NCBI GenBank assembly: GCA_937138495.1
Contig: CAKZPE010000079.1
Span: 1 to 64,000, forward strand
Reading direction: 5' to 3'
Origin: an uncultured Oceanospirillaceae bacterium
GTDB lineage: Bacteria > Pseudomonadota > Gammaproteobacteria > Pseudomonadales > Balneatricaceae
DNA length: 64,000 nt
The translations under genes were made by a program, and so were the position numbers. The notes beneath the pieces are model-generated. The model was not told the DNA's origin. It ran no database searches and saw only the letters and a list, made by a program, of their open reading frames with translations. This document shows, one piece after another, positions 35,576 through 45,337 of this stretch (position 1 is the first letter of the stretch; every line of letters begins with the position of its first letter).

Positions 35576-36142
35576 ATGGAGATTAATACTCAGGGAACTA
35601 CTCCCCGCAGCAATGAAGTATCTGCTCAGCAAAAACCACAGACGGAACAAGTCAGCACGGCTCAAAGCAGCCGAACCGAACTGAACCAGACCATCCTGCA
35701 GGCATCACTGAATGTCAGCATCAACTCAGGTAACGACTCCCTTGCTCTGGTTTACCGCAGCGCCATTGATAAGTTAAACGAAGTGCTGGAAACGGACCTC
35801 GGTGAAAACGCCATCAATAAAGCCTACGACTCAGGGCTTGATGTCAGCCCTGAAGCAACGGCAGAGCGCATAGCCAGCCAGACCACAGCGTTCTTCGGCA
35901 GCTACCGGGAGCAAAACCCTGAACTCAGCGAAGCGGAAGCCGCCAGCAAGTTCAGTGAAATCATCCGTGGCGGCATCAAACAGGGATTTGACGAAGCCCG
36001 GGAAATTCTTGATGGCCTGAAAGTTCTCGAAGGCGACATTGCCACGAATATTGATGCAACATACGATCTTGTACAGGAAAAACTCGATACTTTCTTTGAA
36101 AACCTGACCGCTCCGCCGGCACCTGAAAGCGCCGCAACATAA
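35576..36142 (+). CDS. DUF5610 domain-containing protein
   Basis: The first 40 residues are a polar, glutamine-rich linker. The rest matches the DUF5610 pattern by inspection: LALVYRSAIDKLNEVLE, YDSGLDVSPEATAERIASQTTAFF, GGIKQGFDEAREILDGLKVLEGDI. No signal peptide. DUF5610 proteins have no established function. The gene is single, with GGAGA overlapping the region just before the ATG. Confidence 0.8.
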   Translation: MEINTQGTTPRSNEVSAQQKPQTEQVSTAQSSRTELNQTILQASLNVSINSGNDSLALVYRSAIDKLNEVLETDLGENAINKAYDSGLDVSPEATAERIASQTTAFFGSYREQNPELSEAEAASKFSEIIRGGIKQGFDEAREILDGLKVLEGDIATNIDATYDLVQEKLDTFFENLTAPPAPESAAT

Positions 36143-36392
36143 CCCGATTCAGATCAATGTCCGGCCTGCTACTTAGGTATATGATCGAAAAAATTACGAT
36201 CCGTGCCGGACGCAAATACTTCCCGGAATTTTTTTCAGCGATAAACTGCGGTATCTGCTCGCCAGCCAGCGTCGTGTCTAGTGTATTAGCAAATTGAGAT
36301 TTAACGCCAGTTCCACTAGAATCCCTGTGTCGGATTGCCGAGTGATCCTTGGCCGGTCCCGCACAATAATAAAAATTACCGGAGACTTCCCC

Positions 36393-36725
36393 TTGAACAC
36401 CATTGCGGATCATCCTATGACGCCAGAGACCCTGGTAATGATGAAAGACAATGCGGCGCAGGCCGCAAAAATAATGAAAGCCCTGAGCAATGAAAGCCGG
36501 TTACTGATTCTCTGCCATCTGGATGGTAAAGAACTCTCGGTGACTCAGTTAAATGACTACCTGGACCTTAGTCAGTCGGCTTTATCGCAACACCTGGCAG
36601 TACTGCGCAAGGATGAACTCGTCAGCACCCGCCGTGAATCGCAGACCATCTATTATTCGCTGTCAGGCAATAATGCCACCCGCATTATTCATACCCTGCA
36701 CGAAGTGTTCTGCCCAACGCTATAA
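36393..36725 (+). CDS. ArsR-family regulator of the BigR/SqrR (persulfide-sensor) type
   Basis: A winged-helix repressor of about 110 residues. The recognition region is LSQSALSQHLAVLRKDELV and the beta-wing TRRESQTIYYSL. Two cysteines, Cys41 (LILCHL) and Cys107 (EVFCP), sit at the positions and spacing used by SqrR and BigR to sense sulfane sulfur. TTG at 36393 is chosen because GGAG lies eight bases upstream; ATG at 36417 is the alternative start. The target genes are not evident next to it. Confidence 0.75.
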   Translation: MNTIADHPMTPETLVMMKDNAAQAAKIMKALSNESRLLILCHLDGKELSVTQLNDYLDLSQSALSQHLAVLRKDELVSTRRESQTIYYSLSGNNATRIIHTLHEVFCPTL

Positions 36726-36775
36726 GTGATCAGGCATTGAAGAGTGCCCCTTCAGTGCCAATGATTACTGCCCGG

Positions 36776-39508
36776 TTAATGCTTTAAACGCTGTTTTTGC
36801 CAGTCCTGTTCAGGCTGGTTCAGCAACATTTCCATTTCAATTGCATCCTCATCCATATTGTAACGGTTGTTAAAGCCCAGATGACGGGCCAGCCCCTGCA
36901 TACCCTTATTAGACACCAGCGTGGACCCCATCAGTAACAATGTGCCCCGGCTACGGCAATAATCGATCACTTTCTGCATCAGAATGCGGCCCAGCCCCTC
37001 CCCCTGCAATTCATCACGAATGACGACAGAGAACTCCGCCCGGACATTATCCGCATCAGTAACAGCCCGGACGACACCCAGCGTCTCCCAGCCACTGCCA
37101 GCGGTATTCCAGGCGGTGGCGATAAAGGCCATCTCCCGGTCGTAATCAATCTGCGTCCAGTTGGCCAGCTCCAGATGATCCGGCACGCCACGGTTATAGA
37201 AATACCGTAGCCGGATCGACTCGGCACTGAGGCTGTTATAAAACAACAGATGATTAGGCTCATCTTCACCGCGAATAGGCCGGATCTCAACCTCCCGCCC
37301 GCCTTTGAGGGTCACGTCTTCACGCAAATGCTCAGGGTAAGGGGAAATCGCCAGCCGTCCCGGTTCACCGAGCGACACAGCAACATCCACCGCCAGCACA
37401 CCCTGCCGGTTAATCATCAGCGGATTAATCTCAACCGCCTGTAAATGGGGCAGCTCTACAGCCATCTGGGATAAGCTCAGCAACACTTCGCACAGCTGTT
37501 CCAGATCGCTGTGAGGACGGTGGCTGTTTTCCTGTAACACCTGCCACGCCCGGCTCTGACAGATCAGCTGACGGGCCAGACTAAGATTAAGCGGCGGTAA
37601 CATCACCCGGCGATCGGCAATCACATCAACGGTATAGCCACCCACACCGAAAATAATGACAGGCCCGAATACAGGATCCCGGCTAATGCCCAGATTAATC
37701 AGAATCGACTGTTTGCCCCGTTGCATCGGCTGAATACAAAATCCCAGTGCGCCGGTATCCTGACAACGTTCACGGGCATGATAGGTCAGCCGAACCGCCG
37801 CCTGGCGAACCTCCTGTTCATTCTCCAGATCCAGTGCCAGATCCTGCCAGCGCAGCTGACTTTTTTCATCATAACAATACGGCTGCGCGTTCTGATCATG
37901 CAGCACTTTAATCGCTGCCGGGCGATCGAACTGCCGGGAAGCCGTTACAACCTCATCAATGTCATCGGCATACCAGGACTTCACTACCGGAATGTTGTAC
38001 TGATCGAGCAACTCGCAGGCCTCACTGTGACGCAGAAAATTACGCCCGGTTGAAGCGGCGACCTCAAGCAAATGCTTGGCCCGGATATGGTTCTCACGGT
38101 TCTGGGTAACGTGAGGCAACGGAGTTTGCTTCATCGCACTCTGGTTACGGTGAAAATCCACCATGTACATAAACGCATCTACCGCCTCTTCCGGGGTAAT
38201 AAACGTCGTCATTCCGGCATCATTAAACAGGTTACGGCAATCAATCGCAGTACTGCGGCCCATCCAGCAGGTCAGCACATTGCGGACAGTCTTCTTAGCT
38301 GCCATGATCACCGCCTGCGCCGTATCCGACCCCGCCGCCAGCCGGGTTGGCGCGTGCACCACCAGCACCACGTCCACCTGATCATCTTTTGTCAGTAATT
38401 CAACGGCCCGTGCAAAACACTCAGGCGTAGCTTCCGCACTGAGATCAATCGGATTACGGCCACTCCAGTTACCGGGCAATACTTCCTGCAGCGCAGTGAC
38501 CGTCGCCGGACTTAGCCCAGCCAGACGGCCACCCCGTTTACGTAACCGGTCTGCTGCCAGTGCACTCGGCCCCATACCGTTACAGACAATGGCCAGCCGC
38601 TCGCCACGCATACTCTTCATCCGCGACAGCGTTTCCAGCGCATTAAACAACTGATCGCTGGTATCGACCCGAACCGCACCGGCCCGGCTAAGCGCTGCGT
38701 TATAAACAAGATCTTCATGGGCAATTCCCGGCGCCGCAGCTGCCAGCCGGTCCTCCGCAAATACCATATTTGATTTCAGTACCAACACCAGTTTATTCCG
38801 CGAGGCTGCCCTTAACGCACTGATAAAATCCCGGGAACTGCCGATAAGATGATCCATCTGCAACAGAATCGCCTGGGTATGAGGGTCTTGCGCCAGATAA
38901 TCGATAATCGATGCCAGGTCCACATCCACACCGTCCCCCAGCGTCAGGAAATGCGAAAAACCAATGCCCTGACCATTGGCCCAGTCAATCATGGCCGTGC
39001 CCAGTAAGCCGGACTGGCCAATATAGCTAACCTTCCCCTTCTGAATATTCAGGTGCGAATAGCTGGCATTGATGCTCTGCCACGGCGCCAGCAACCCCAT
39101 ACAGTCCGGACCCAGAATACGTATACCATAAGGCTCTGCAGCTTCACGGATAGCATCCCGCTGACTCTTACCGTCAGGCCCCGCATCCCGGGATAAACCT
39201 CCGGTAAGGATCATCGCCGCCTTCACGCCTTGCTGCCCCAGCACTTCTACCATGCCCGGTACCGTTGCCGGCGGCGAACAGATAATCGCCAGATCAGCCA
39301 CCCAGTCCAGCGCGCTCACCGCCGTGAACGCCGGCACGCCAAACACCTCACCGTGGTCCTCAGGGTGCACTGCCGCTAACTGACCTTTGTAACCGCCTTC
39401 CAGCAGATTCTGCAGCACCACGCCCCCCATATTATTCTGGCGCTCAGAGGCACCGATGATGACAATAGACCGGGGATTAAATAAACGCTTCAGATATCGG
39501 GTACTCAC
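36776..39508 (-). CDS. pat: Protein lysine acetyltransferase Pat/YfiQ (acyl-CoA synthetase-like plus GNAT)
   Basis: This 910-residue protein has the arrangement of YfiQ/PatZ. It starts with a CoA-binding Rossmann domain (NPRSIVIIGASE). A CoA-ligase-like and ATP-grasp region related to ADP-forming acetyl-CoA synthetase follows (SHLNIQKGKVSYIGQSG, LQAVEINPLMINRQG). A GNAT acetyltransferase domain is at the C-terminus (about 730-890, with the acetyl-CoA loop around RDELQGEGLGRILMQ). Pat proteins acetylate and inactivate acetyl-CoA synthetase and other enzymes. GTG at 39508 is preferred because the protein then begins STRYLKRLFNP as in homologues; a TTG further upstream at 39535 is the alternative. 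Confidence 0.87.
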   Translation of the reverse strand: MSTRYLKRLFNPRSIVIIGASERQNNMGGVVLQNLLEGGYKGQLAAVHPEDHGEVFGVPAFTAVSALDWVADLAIICSPPATVPGMVEVLGQQGVKAAMILTGGLSRDAGPDGKSQRDAIREAAEPYGIRILGPDCMGLLAPWQSINASYSHLNIQKGKVSYIGQSGLLGTAMIDWANGQGIGFSHFLTLGDGVDVDLASIIDYLAQDPHTQAILLQMDHLIGSSRDFISALRAASRNKLVLVLKSNMVFAEDRLAAAAPGIAHEDLVYNAALSRAGAVRVDTSDQLFNALETLSRMKSMRGERLAIVCNGMGPSALAADRLRKRGGRLAGLSPATVTALQEVLPGNWSGRNPIDLSAEATPECFARAVELLTKDDQVDVVLVVHAPTRLAAGSDTAQAVIMAAKKTVRNVLTCWMGRSTAIDCRNLFNDAGMTTFITPEEAVDAFMYMVDFHRNQSAMKQTPLPHVTQNRENHIRAKHLLEVAASTGRNFLRHSEACELLDQYNIPVVKSWYADDIDEVVTASRQFDRPAAIKVLHDQNAQPYCYDEKSQLRWQDLALDLENEQEVRQAAVRLTYHARERCQDTGALGFCIQPMQRGKQSILINLGISRDPVFGPVIIFGVGGYTVDVIADRRVMLPPLNLSLARQLICQSRAWQVLQENSHRPHSDLEQLCEVLLSLSQMAVELPHLQAVEINPLMINRQGVLAVDVAVSLGEPGRLAISPYPEHLREDVTLKGGREVEIRPIRGEDEPNHLLFYNSLSAESIRLRYFYNRGVPDHLELANWTQIDYDREMAFIATAWNTAGSGWETLGVVRAVTDADNVRAEFSVVIRDELQGEGLGRILMQKVIDYCRSRGTLLLMGSTLVSNKGMQGLARHLGFNNRYNMDEDAIEMEMLLNQPEQDWQKQRLKH

Positions 39509-39774
39509 AGCGACAGCCCTGCAATGGATTAGCAAACATAATAGCCGCTATTCTACCTGTGAAAGGTTCTTTTCGCAGGTGCAGCATAGATTTTATTCAT
39601 CACTTTATGACAAATATCAAAGGTTAGCCCCTGCCGCGCGGCGCGACCAGTTAGCGCTCTAACAGCCACCAGGGCTTGTGTAATTACAACACAAGAAAAC
39701 AGATTTCTTATTCACCGGATACCGGTTAAATACCGGTTGATTTGCACCCTTCAGCTTCACCGGAGTACTGATAT

Positions 39775-40251
39775 ATGAATTACCGGATAATCCCTTTAAA
39801 AGAAGGCTTTACCGACAACGCCAGACATGCATTCAGAGATGATATGAACCAACCGGTTGAGCGCGTTTCAGCCAGTGGTGGTGAACCCTGCCGGGATGTA
39901 TTCAGACGGGCCTTACCCGGCGAACAGATTATCCTGGCGAGCTATTGTCCCTTCAGCCAGTCAGGGCCCTATAAAGAATACGGACCCGTCTTTATTCTCG
40001 CGACACAACCGGAAACAGCGGTAAACACAGATAATCTTTCCCTCACCACGCTGATCAGCACAGGCTACCTGGGTGACAACTTTGTGCTGAAGGCTTACTG
40101 CAACAAACAACGTATCACGGATGCCAGACAGGTCACTGCTGCCGACGCAGAAACGGTGCTCAGTGAGCTTTTGCAAGACAGGAAAACAGCTTTCGTCATT
40201 GCCAGATACACGGCCTATGGCTGTTACAGCTTAAGGATAGAACGGTGCTGA
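39775..40251 (+). CDS. DUF1203 family protein
   Basis: The 158-residue protein shows the DUF1203 pattern: PCRDVFRRALPGEQIILASYCPF, GPYKEYGPVFI and a conserved aspartate-rich C-terminal half (RQVTAADAETVL). Function unknown. CGGAG precedes the ATG. Monocistronic. Confidence 0.75.
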   Translation: MNYRIIPLKEGFTDNARHAFRDDMNQPVERVSASGGEPCRDVFRRALPGEQIILASYCPFSQSGPYKEYGPVFILATQPETAVNTDNLSLTTLISTGYLGDNFVLKAYCNKQRITDARQVTAADAETVLSELLQDRKTAFVIARYTAYGCYSLRIERC

Positions 40252-40435
40252 TATAACAGCAGCACACTGTTTATCTGCGCCTTTATTCAGCGGTATAACC
40301 GACATAATCACAGGCAAACGCTCAAACACAGGTCTATGCTTACTAACAGAACACAGATAACAACAACCGGCCGCCAGGCTGCCAAACGCTCACTTTACTG
40401 ACGCAGGAACGCTATGAAATTCAGGGATGATTACC

Positions 40436-41161
40436 ATGAAAACCTTTATCACGCTCACCTTTATATTTCTGATCAGCGGCTGCGCGAGTAACTCCCAGCC
40501 ATTAGCCACCAATGACGAAATCAGGCGTCTGGTAAATGCCTACGAAGCCTACTGCTTTGACCCGGTTGCTGATAATCAGAATATTCAGCTACTGACCCAC
40601 GCCAACCAGCTTAAGACATTAAAGCCCTCAGCAGAACCGGGACTGTCGGAGCTGCACCGCACCCTCAGTATAAAAGGCATTCCCTGGACGCATCAGCCGA
40701 GAGTTTACGAACTGGCAGAACAAAAGCCACAGCAACCGGCAATATTTCTCTCCACATTTCTGCCCGATACCTGCATTGTCTCAATGAAAATGAACCCCAA
40801 ATCTCTGTACGATCTGATTCGGTATCTGGAGAAGAACTTTGACTCAGCCATGATGCACAGCTCAAGTAACCGCAAGCTGCTGGTTAAGGGCTTTCATAAA
40901 AAAGAAGCCTACCTGAAAATGGTAAAGGCCAAGGAAAACCAGGAAGATATTAAAGATAAAGATAAAATTGTCTTTACCTTCACCTACCTGTACGAACAGG
41001 AAATGATTGGTTTAATGTACATACCTGTGGCAACATTTTTTGAACTCATTACTGTACAGCTCCGCGGTAAACTGGGCAGGTCACAAAGCATCGCCAGCCA
41101 CCCGGTTAAATCACTTATCTATCAGCTGGACGAAGAAAACCCGCCGAACAGCGGGTTGTGA
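40436..41161 (+). CDS. Predicted lipoprotein of unknown function
   Basis: The signal peptide MKTFITLTFIFLISGC ends in a lipobox with Cys16. The mature protein has about 225 residues, a polar helical start (NDEIRRLVNAYEAYC), two further cysteines and a lysine-rich region (KAKENQEDIKDKDK). The ATG at 40436 is preferred to 40427 because AGGGATGA lies at proper distance. No family is recognised with confidence. Confidence 0.6.
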   Translation: MKTFITLTFIFLISGCASNSQPLATNDEIRRLVNAYEAYCFDPVADNQNIQLLTHANQLKTLKPSAEPGLSELHRTLSIKGIPWTHQPRVYELAEQKPQQPAIFLSTFLPDTCIVSMKMNPKSLYDLIRYLEKNFDSAMMHSSSNRKLLVKGFHKKEAYLKMVKAKENQEDIKDKDKIVFTFTYLYEQEMIGLMYIPVATFFELITVQLRGKLGRSQSIASHPVKSLIYQLDEENPPNSGL

Positions 41162-41185
41162 CGATAGTCTGAATCCGGGCAGGAA

Positions 41186-41749
41186 TTACAGTGAATTTAT
41201 TGCCTTAAAACGCTGAACCAGCGCTTCAGGATATTGTTTCTTGTTATCTTTGTTGAGAACAAACACAACGGACTGCCCCTGCGGGCCAGTACCGATCTGG
41301 GTCAGGCGGTAAGCCGCTTCACCGGTCTGACGTACAGCTTCCATGTCTTCCAGGCGGTTAAATACATACAGACGGCCATCTTCTCCGCGCATTTCACCGT
41401 AAAAATCATCCGCTGCTGCCATATTACCGTTATACATTTCAACACCGGCCAGACCGGTCAGCTTCTTCTTATCTTCCCCGCGCAGGCCAAAGACAAGGCT
41501 TTCACCTTTAGGACCGCCACCGATAAATACCTTACGGTATGAGGTTTCACCCACGGTCAGGAATTGCTGGTAAGTAGCAAAGTCGTCAAATACATAGTGA
41601 CGGCCTTCATGGGCTACTTCGTAAAGATCCTGATTATTCAGTTGTGGTACGGCTTCTGCCACCGGCTTATCCTGCTGTGTCTGACAGGCAGTCAGAGCCA
41701 GCGCAGTACCGGCAACCATCACAGCTTTGGCAAGCGTTTTCATGGACAT
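41186..41749 (-). CDS. Predicted lipoprotein with two tandem ~50-residue repeats
   Basis: The signal peptide ends at Cys22 (ALALTAC). The mature part contains two similar blocks: YEVAHEGRHYVFDDFATYQQF..GETSYRK..GGGPKGESLVFGL and YGEMRGEDGRLYVFNRLEDMEAV..GEAAYRL..GTGPQGQSVVFVL. AGGAG eight bases before the ATG at 41749 fixes the start; a longer frame to 41848 is not supported. No named domain is recognised. It is likely anchored in the envelope. Confidence 0.7.
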   Translation of the reverse strand: MSMKTLAKAVMVAGTALALTACQTQQDKPVAEAVPQLNNQDLYEVAHEGRHYVFDDFATYQQFLTVGETSYRKVFIGGGPKGESLVFGLRGEDKKKLTGLAGVEMYNGNMAAADDFYGEMRGEDGRLYVFNRLEDMEAVRQTGEAAYRLTQIGTGPQGQSVVFVLNKDNKKQYPEALVQRFKAINSL

Positions 41750-41859
41750 TAGTATTCTCTCCTGAGCACAAATTCGTTTCGTATGGTTCAGGAGAATAAG
41801 GAAGAAATATGACAGGGGAATGTCAGAATTACTGCAGCGATGTAACAAAACTTATAGCA

Positions 41860-41887
41860 ATAAGCCGGTGAAATAACACCGGCTTAT
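41860..41887. terminator. Hairpin downstream of ATP-NAD kinase-like gene
   Basis: Perfect 11-bp stem ATAAGCCGGTG / CACCGGCTTAT with a six-base loop, just after the stop codon of the minus-strand gene. There is no long T-run, so termination efficiency is uncertain. Confidence 0.55.
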
Positions 41888-41902
41888 CAATCAGTACCCG
41901 GA

Positions 41903-43018
41903 TTACAGATCAGCCACCCGGTAAAGAATGGCATCCCGGTAACCGGTCACGATCCGGATCAGACCGGATAGCTGATGGTTCAGCGCAGCATCGCCGCTGT
42001 CAACGATCAGCGGACGGCCATCCAGCGACTGAATCTTGGTCTTGGTGGCGACAACAATAATATTGTCCCGCCCCAGACGCGTCAGTAATGCCGGGCTGAG
42101 CTGCTGGTTGCCACGTCCGATAATATGCCCCTGGCCACCGATCACAGTGATCACCAGGCGGGTTTCCCGTCCTTCGGTCATCTCCAGCAGCTGTTGCGCA
42201 GTAAGATCCTGACCGATCAGCTCACCATTTTCAATCAGGTCCACCCCCAGCAGGGTATTCTCCAGCCCCAGTTCATTCATCAGTGCCTGAACCGTAGAAC
42301 CGGAGCCCATGATATAGAGCACATCATCTTCCATGGTTTCCAGGAAATCTGCGGCGATATCATCCAGCACCAGCTCTTCAACTTCTTTGCCGCCGCTGCT
42401 TTTCACATTCTGCACATAACGGGCTTCCTGCGGCACCAGCAATTCACCGTAATACTTAGCCCTTACCCGACCTTCCCGGAAAGCGACCTCATCAATATCC
42501 CGCACTTCCTGCTCATCCAGAGTGACTATTTCACCCCGAACCAGCATGGCCACCACTTCACCGGCAGCTTTCGGTGTTACAGCATAAACACCGGAATGGA
42601 TTTTCACCCCGGCAGGCACACCCAGCACCGGCACAGCATTCTCAATGGCATGGCAAATATTCCGTGCGGTGCCATCGCCACCGGCAAACAGAATCAGGTC
42701 AACGCCTTCAGCGACCATTGCAACGGCAGCCCGCTCGGTATCTTCTGCGGTGGTATGTCCAGACTGAATGTCACCGATAACCTTAGGGTTAAACCCCATT
42801 TCAGTAGCGGTATCAGCCCCCATTTCAGCGGGGAACGTCAGCACTTCCAGGGTAAGCCCCTGTAAGGGCTCCAGAGCCTGACGGGTACGCAGGTTCGCCT
42901 TTGGCTCAGCGCCCAGCGCCAATGCCTTAGCGGCCGTATCTTCACCGTCACTGCCTTTAAGGGCAACACTGCCTCCCAGCCCTGCGACGGGATTTACAAT
43001 CAAACCTAATCGAAACAT
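41903..43018 (-). CDS. ATP-NAD kinase / AcoX-like family protein
   Basis: A 371-residue protein with the NAD kinase fold. MFRLGLIVNPVAGLGG is the N-terminal nucleotide site and LILFAGGDGTARNI contains the GGDGT motif. The C-terminal half (YIMGSGSTVQALMNELGLENTLLGVDLI, VTVIGGQGHIIGRGNQQLSP) follows the COG3199 pattern. These proteins are related to AcoX; whether they phosphorylate NAD is not established. Monocistronic. Confidence 0.82.
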   Translation of the reverse strand: MFRLGLIVNPVAGLGGSVALKGSDGEDTAAKALALGAEPKANLRTRQALEPLQGLTLEVLTFPAEMGADTATEMGFNPKVIGDIQSGHTTAEDTERAAVAMVAEGVDLILFAGGDGTARNICHAIENAVPVLGVPAGVKIHSGVYAVTPKAAGEVVAMLVRGEIVTLDEQEVRDIDEVAFREGRVRAKYYGELLVPQEARYVQNVKSSGGKEVEELVLDDIAADFLETMEDDVLYIMGSGSTVQALMNELGLENTLLGVDLIENGELIGQDLTAQQLLEMTEGRETRLVITVIGGQGHIIGRGNQQLSPALLTRLGRDNIIVVATKTKIQSLDGRPLIVDSGDAALNHQLSGLIRIVTGYRDAILYRVADL

Positions 43019-43115
43019 CTCTTGTCCTGTTTACTGTGATGCCCCCTCAAGCACCGTATTTCATCACTATCACATATACCACTCGCCAGTCACTGCCGCA
43101 CCAGACAGCCACCCA

Positions 43116-43811
43116 CTATAATTCCTGGCCGTTAGGCTCCATATTGCCGGTTTCCACCAGAAACTGCTGGTAAGTAAAGGCAATCAGAATCAGACGGGAA
43201 TCCTCATCCAGATCGATAAACTTAAAACCGTGATTAATCACCACACTGCCAGCTTCACTGCCCCTGTGAAGGTTACGTAACTCTACCGGAGTCAGGATCA
43301 CATGCTCGATATCCGCCACCCTCACCCGGGTGGTCAGATAAAACCGGTCACCGATATCACCAAGGGTCCGGCCATACTGAACACAGCAACCACTCAGGCT
43401 GATATCCACTCCCAACGCGGAACAGGGCAGATCTTCCCGGTGGCTCATCTCGTCAAAATCATCAACAGATACCATCAGGTTAACCGGCACCCGGCTGTTA
43501 CTGCGGATCTGCTTGGACTCAATACGCGTGGGATACTCCAGCAACCAGTATGAAACGGGCAAATCATACTGTTTCAGCAATTTACTGGTAAAGGTAATGA
43601 TCCGGTTATTGCTCAGTAAACGCAACGTAATGATATTACCTTCGGTAATCAGTACCGTTTCACCGTAGGCATTTTTTGGCGCCTGAATAAATACACCGCT
43701 GTTTTCAACTACCCCCACCAGTGAAGTCATGTAATGGCCTTTGGGTGCCTTAATTTCAACCCGTACCGGTTCACCGATTTGCAGCTTAAAATCTGCCAGT
43801 GTCTTAGCCAT
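43116..43811 (-). CDS. PilZ domain c-di-GMP receptor (YcgR-like)
   Basis: It has a YcgR-N-like N-terminal half (about 1-95, starting LQIGEPVRVEI) and a PilZ domain with the binding motifs RSNSR (Arg103 and Arg107) and DISLSG (136-141). It should bind c-di-GMP and change a partner's activity, possibly flagellar braking, but no flagellar genes lie nearby. It begins three bases after the pdxB stop and is probably cotranscribed with it. Confidence 0.85.
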   Translation of the reverse strand: MAKTLADFKLQIGEPVRVEIKAPKGHYMTSLVGVVENSGVFIQAPKNAYGETVLITEGNIITLRLLSNNRIITFTSKLLKQYDLPVSYWLLEYPTRIESKQIRSNSRVPVNLMVSVDDFDEMSHREDLPCSALGVDISLSGCCVQYGRTLGDIGDRFYLTTRVRVADIEHVILTPVELRNLHRGSEAGSVVINHGFKFIDLDEDSRLILIAFTYQQFLVETGNMEPNGQEL

Positions 43812-43814
43812 TCT

Positions 43815-44975
43815 TTATCCGTGCTCCGCCAGTTTAAACCCCAGTGCTTTTAACAACCGGCCCTGCGCCGAAACACCGGAGACATCATGTAACGTCAGTG
43901 AGGCGAACTCCCGGCGGACCGGATATTCTTTACGTAACCGGTCAAAGTTCTGTGGCTGCTGGGCTGTATCCTGTAACGAATCCCGAAAACGCCGGTCATC
44001 AGCAGCCGGATGATACACCGCATCAATGGCCTGACGAACATCAGCTGTATCGTTTATTGTCAGATCCGTCAGCTCTGCAGGCGGCAAACAGTCATCCAGT
44101 GTAAGTATCGGAGGAATCCCCTGCGCCTGACAAAATGCCTCATACAGCATAAAGGTGCCACGGACTTTACCTTCCAGGCTGTAACCCGCGATATGCGGCG
44201 TACCGATCCGTACCCGTGCCGCCAGTTCAGCATCCACTGCAGGCTCATGCTCCCAGACATCCAGAATCAGGGTGACATCCTCACGCAGCCGGTGCCAGTT
44301 CAGCAAATCCTGATTGTTAATCACCGGGCCCCGGCCAGCGTTAAGCAGCACAGCCCCCGGCCTGAGCCGGTTAAGGTTATCCTTATTCAGCAAATGTTTA
44401 CTGGGAAATTCCCCCGTAGTGGTCAGTGGCGTATGGCAGCAGACAATATCCGCATCCGCCAGCAGATCTTCCAGCACGGTAAACGGCTCAGCGGAACCTG
44501 CTTCACGGGCCGCCCGTGGCGGATCATTAATCAGTACGTGAATCCCCATCCCCCGCAAGCGGCGTTGTAACCGGCCACCCACATTGCCCACGCCAATGAT
44601 GCCAACCGTTTTATCCAGCAACTCAAAGCCCTGCTCAGCAGCCAGCATGTACAGGCAACTGATGACATACTCCACCACCGCATCGGCATTACAGCCCGGA
44701 GCGCTGGAAAAGCTGATGCCCTGCTGTTGCAAATATGCCTGATCAATATGGTCAGTGCCGATGGTCGCAGTCCCTACAAACTTAACATTACTGCCAGCCA
44801 GAAGGGCTTCATTTACCTGAGAAATAGAGCGCACCAGCAGCACATCGGCTGCAGCGACATCCTCACGTTTCAGGTGGCGGCCCGGTAACCGGCAAATGCT
44901 GCCAAAACCCCCAAACAGGGTTTCCACAGCCGGAATATTTTCATCAACAACAATATGTAACGACAGGTTGTTCAA
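43815..44975 (-). CDS. pdxB: Erythronate-4-phosphate dehydrogenase
   Basis: This NAD-dependent enzyme oxidises 4-phosphoerythronate in pyridoxal phosphate synthesis. It is a 2-hydroxyacid dehydrogenase with VDENIPAVETLFG at the start, the NAD-binding GIIGVGNVGGRLQRRL, the active-site region VLLNAGRGPVIN, and TPHIAGYSLEGKVRGT containing the catalytic histidine. The C-terminal PdxB dimerisation domain is present. Length is 386 residues. It is divergent from the WGR-like gene and precedes the PilZ gene. Confidence 0.94.
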   Translation of the reverse strand: MNNLSLHIVVDENIPAVETLFGGFGSICRLPGRHLKREDVAAADVLLVRSISQVNEALLAGSNVKFVGTATIGTDHIDQAYLQQQGISFSSAPGCNADAVVEYVISCLYMLAAEQGFELLDKTVGIIGVGNVGGRLQRRLRGMGIHVLINDPPRAAREAGSAEPFTVLEDLLADADIVCCHTPLTTTGEFPSKHLLNKDNLNRLRPGAVLLNAGRGPVINNQDLLNWHRLREDVTLILDVWEHEPAVDAELAARVRIGTPHIAGYSLEGKVRGTFMLYEAFCQAQGIPPILTLDDCLPPAELTDLTINDTADVRQAIDAVYHPAADDRRFRDSLQDTAQQPQNFDRLRKEYPVRREFASLTLHDVSGVSAQGRLLKALGFKLAEHG

Positions 44976-45088
44976 ATAGGGCTCCAGATACTGAAATTAC
45001 GGCTGGTTAAGCGTCTCAAGCATGATTATAATTCCCGGCCACCCAAGATTGCAGTAAAATATGCAGTCATTTTATTTAGGAACAACTC

Positions 45089-45337
45089 TTGATCATTCGC
45101 TGGCGCAAACAACAGGACTTTTTTATCGTCCGTCTCTACCAGGATCTGGTAGGTGACTGGGTGCTCAGCGAGTCCTGGGGAAACTCTTTGAACCAGGATA
45201 ATGCCTTCAATCACACGGTATATCACTGCTATCACGAAGCACGTCACCGGCTGCGGGAAATCGGCCGCGAGAAAAAACAGCTGGGCTTCAAAAAAACCGT
45301 TGCCAAAGAACAGCAAATCGAACTCGATTTCGGTTAA
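45089..45337 (+). CDS. Small WGR-like domain protein
   Basis: The 82-residue protein resembles a single WGR domain: FFIVRLYQDLVGDWVLSESWGNSL, where WGN replaces the usual WGR, followed by a basic helix YHEARHRLREIGREKKQ. WGR domains in larger proteins bind nucleic acid; this free-standing form has no assigned role. It is divergent from pdxB. Confidence 0.6.
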   Translation: MIIRWRKQQDFFIVRLYQDLVGDWVLSESWGNSLNQDNAFNHTVYHCYHEARHRLREIGREKKQLGFKKTVAKEQQIELDFG

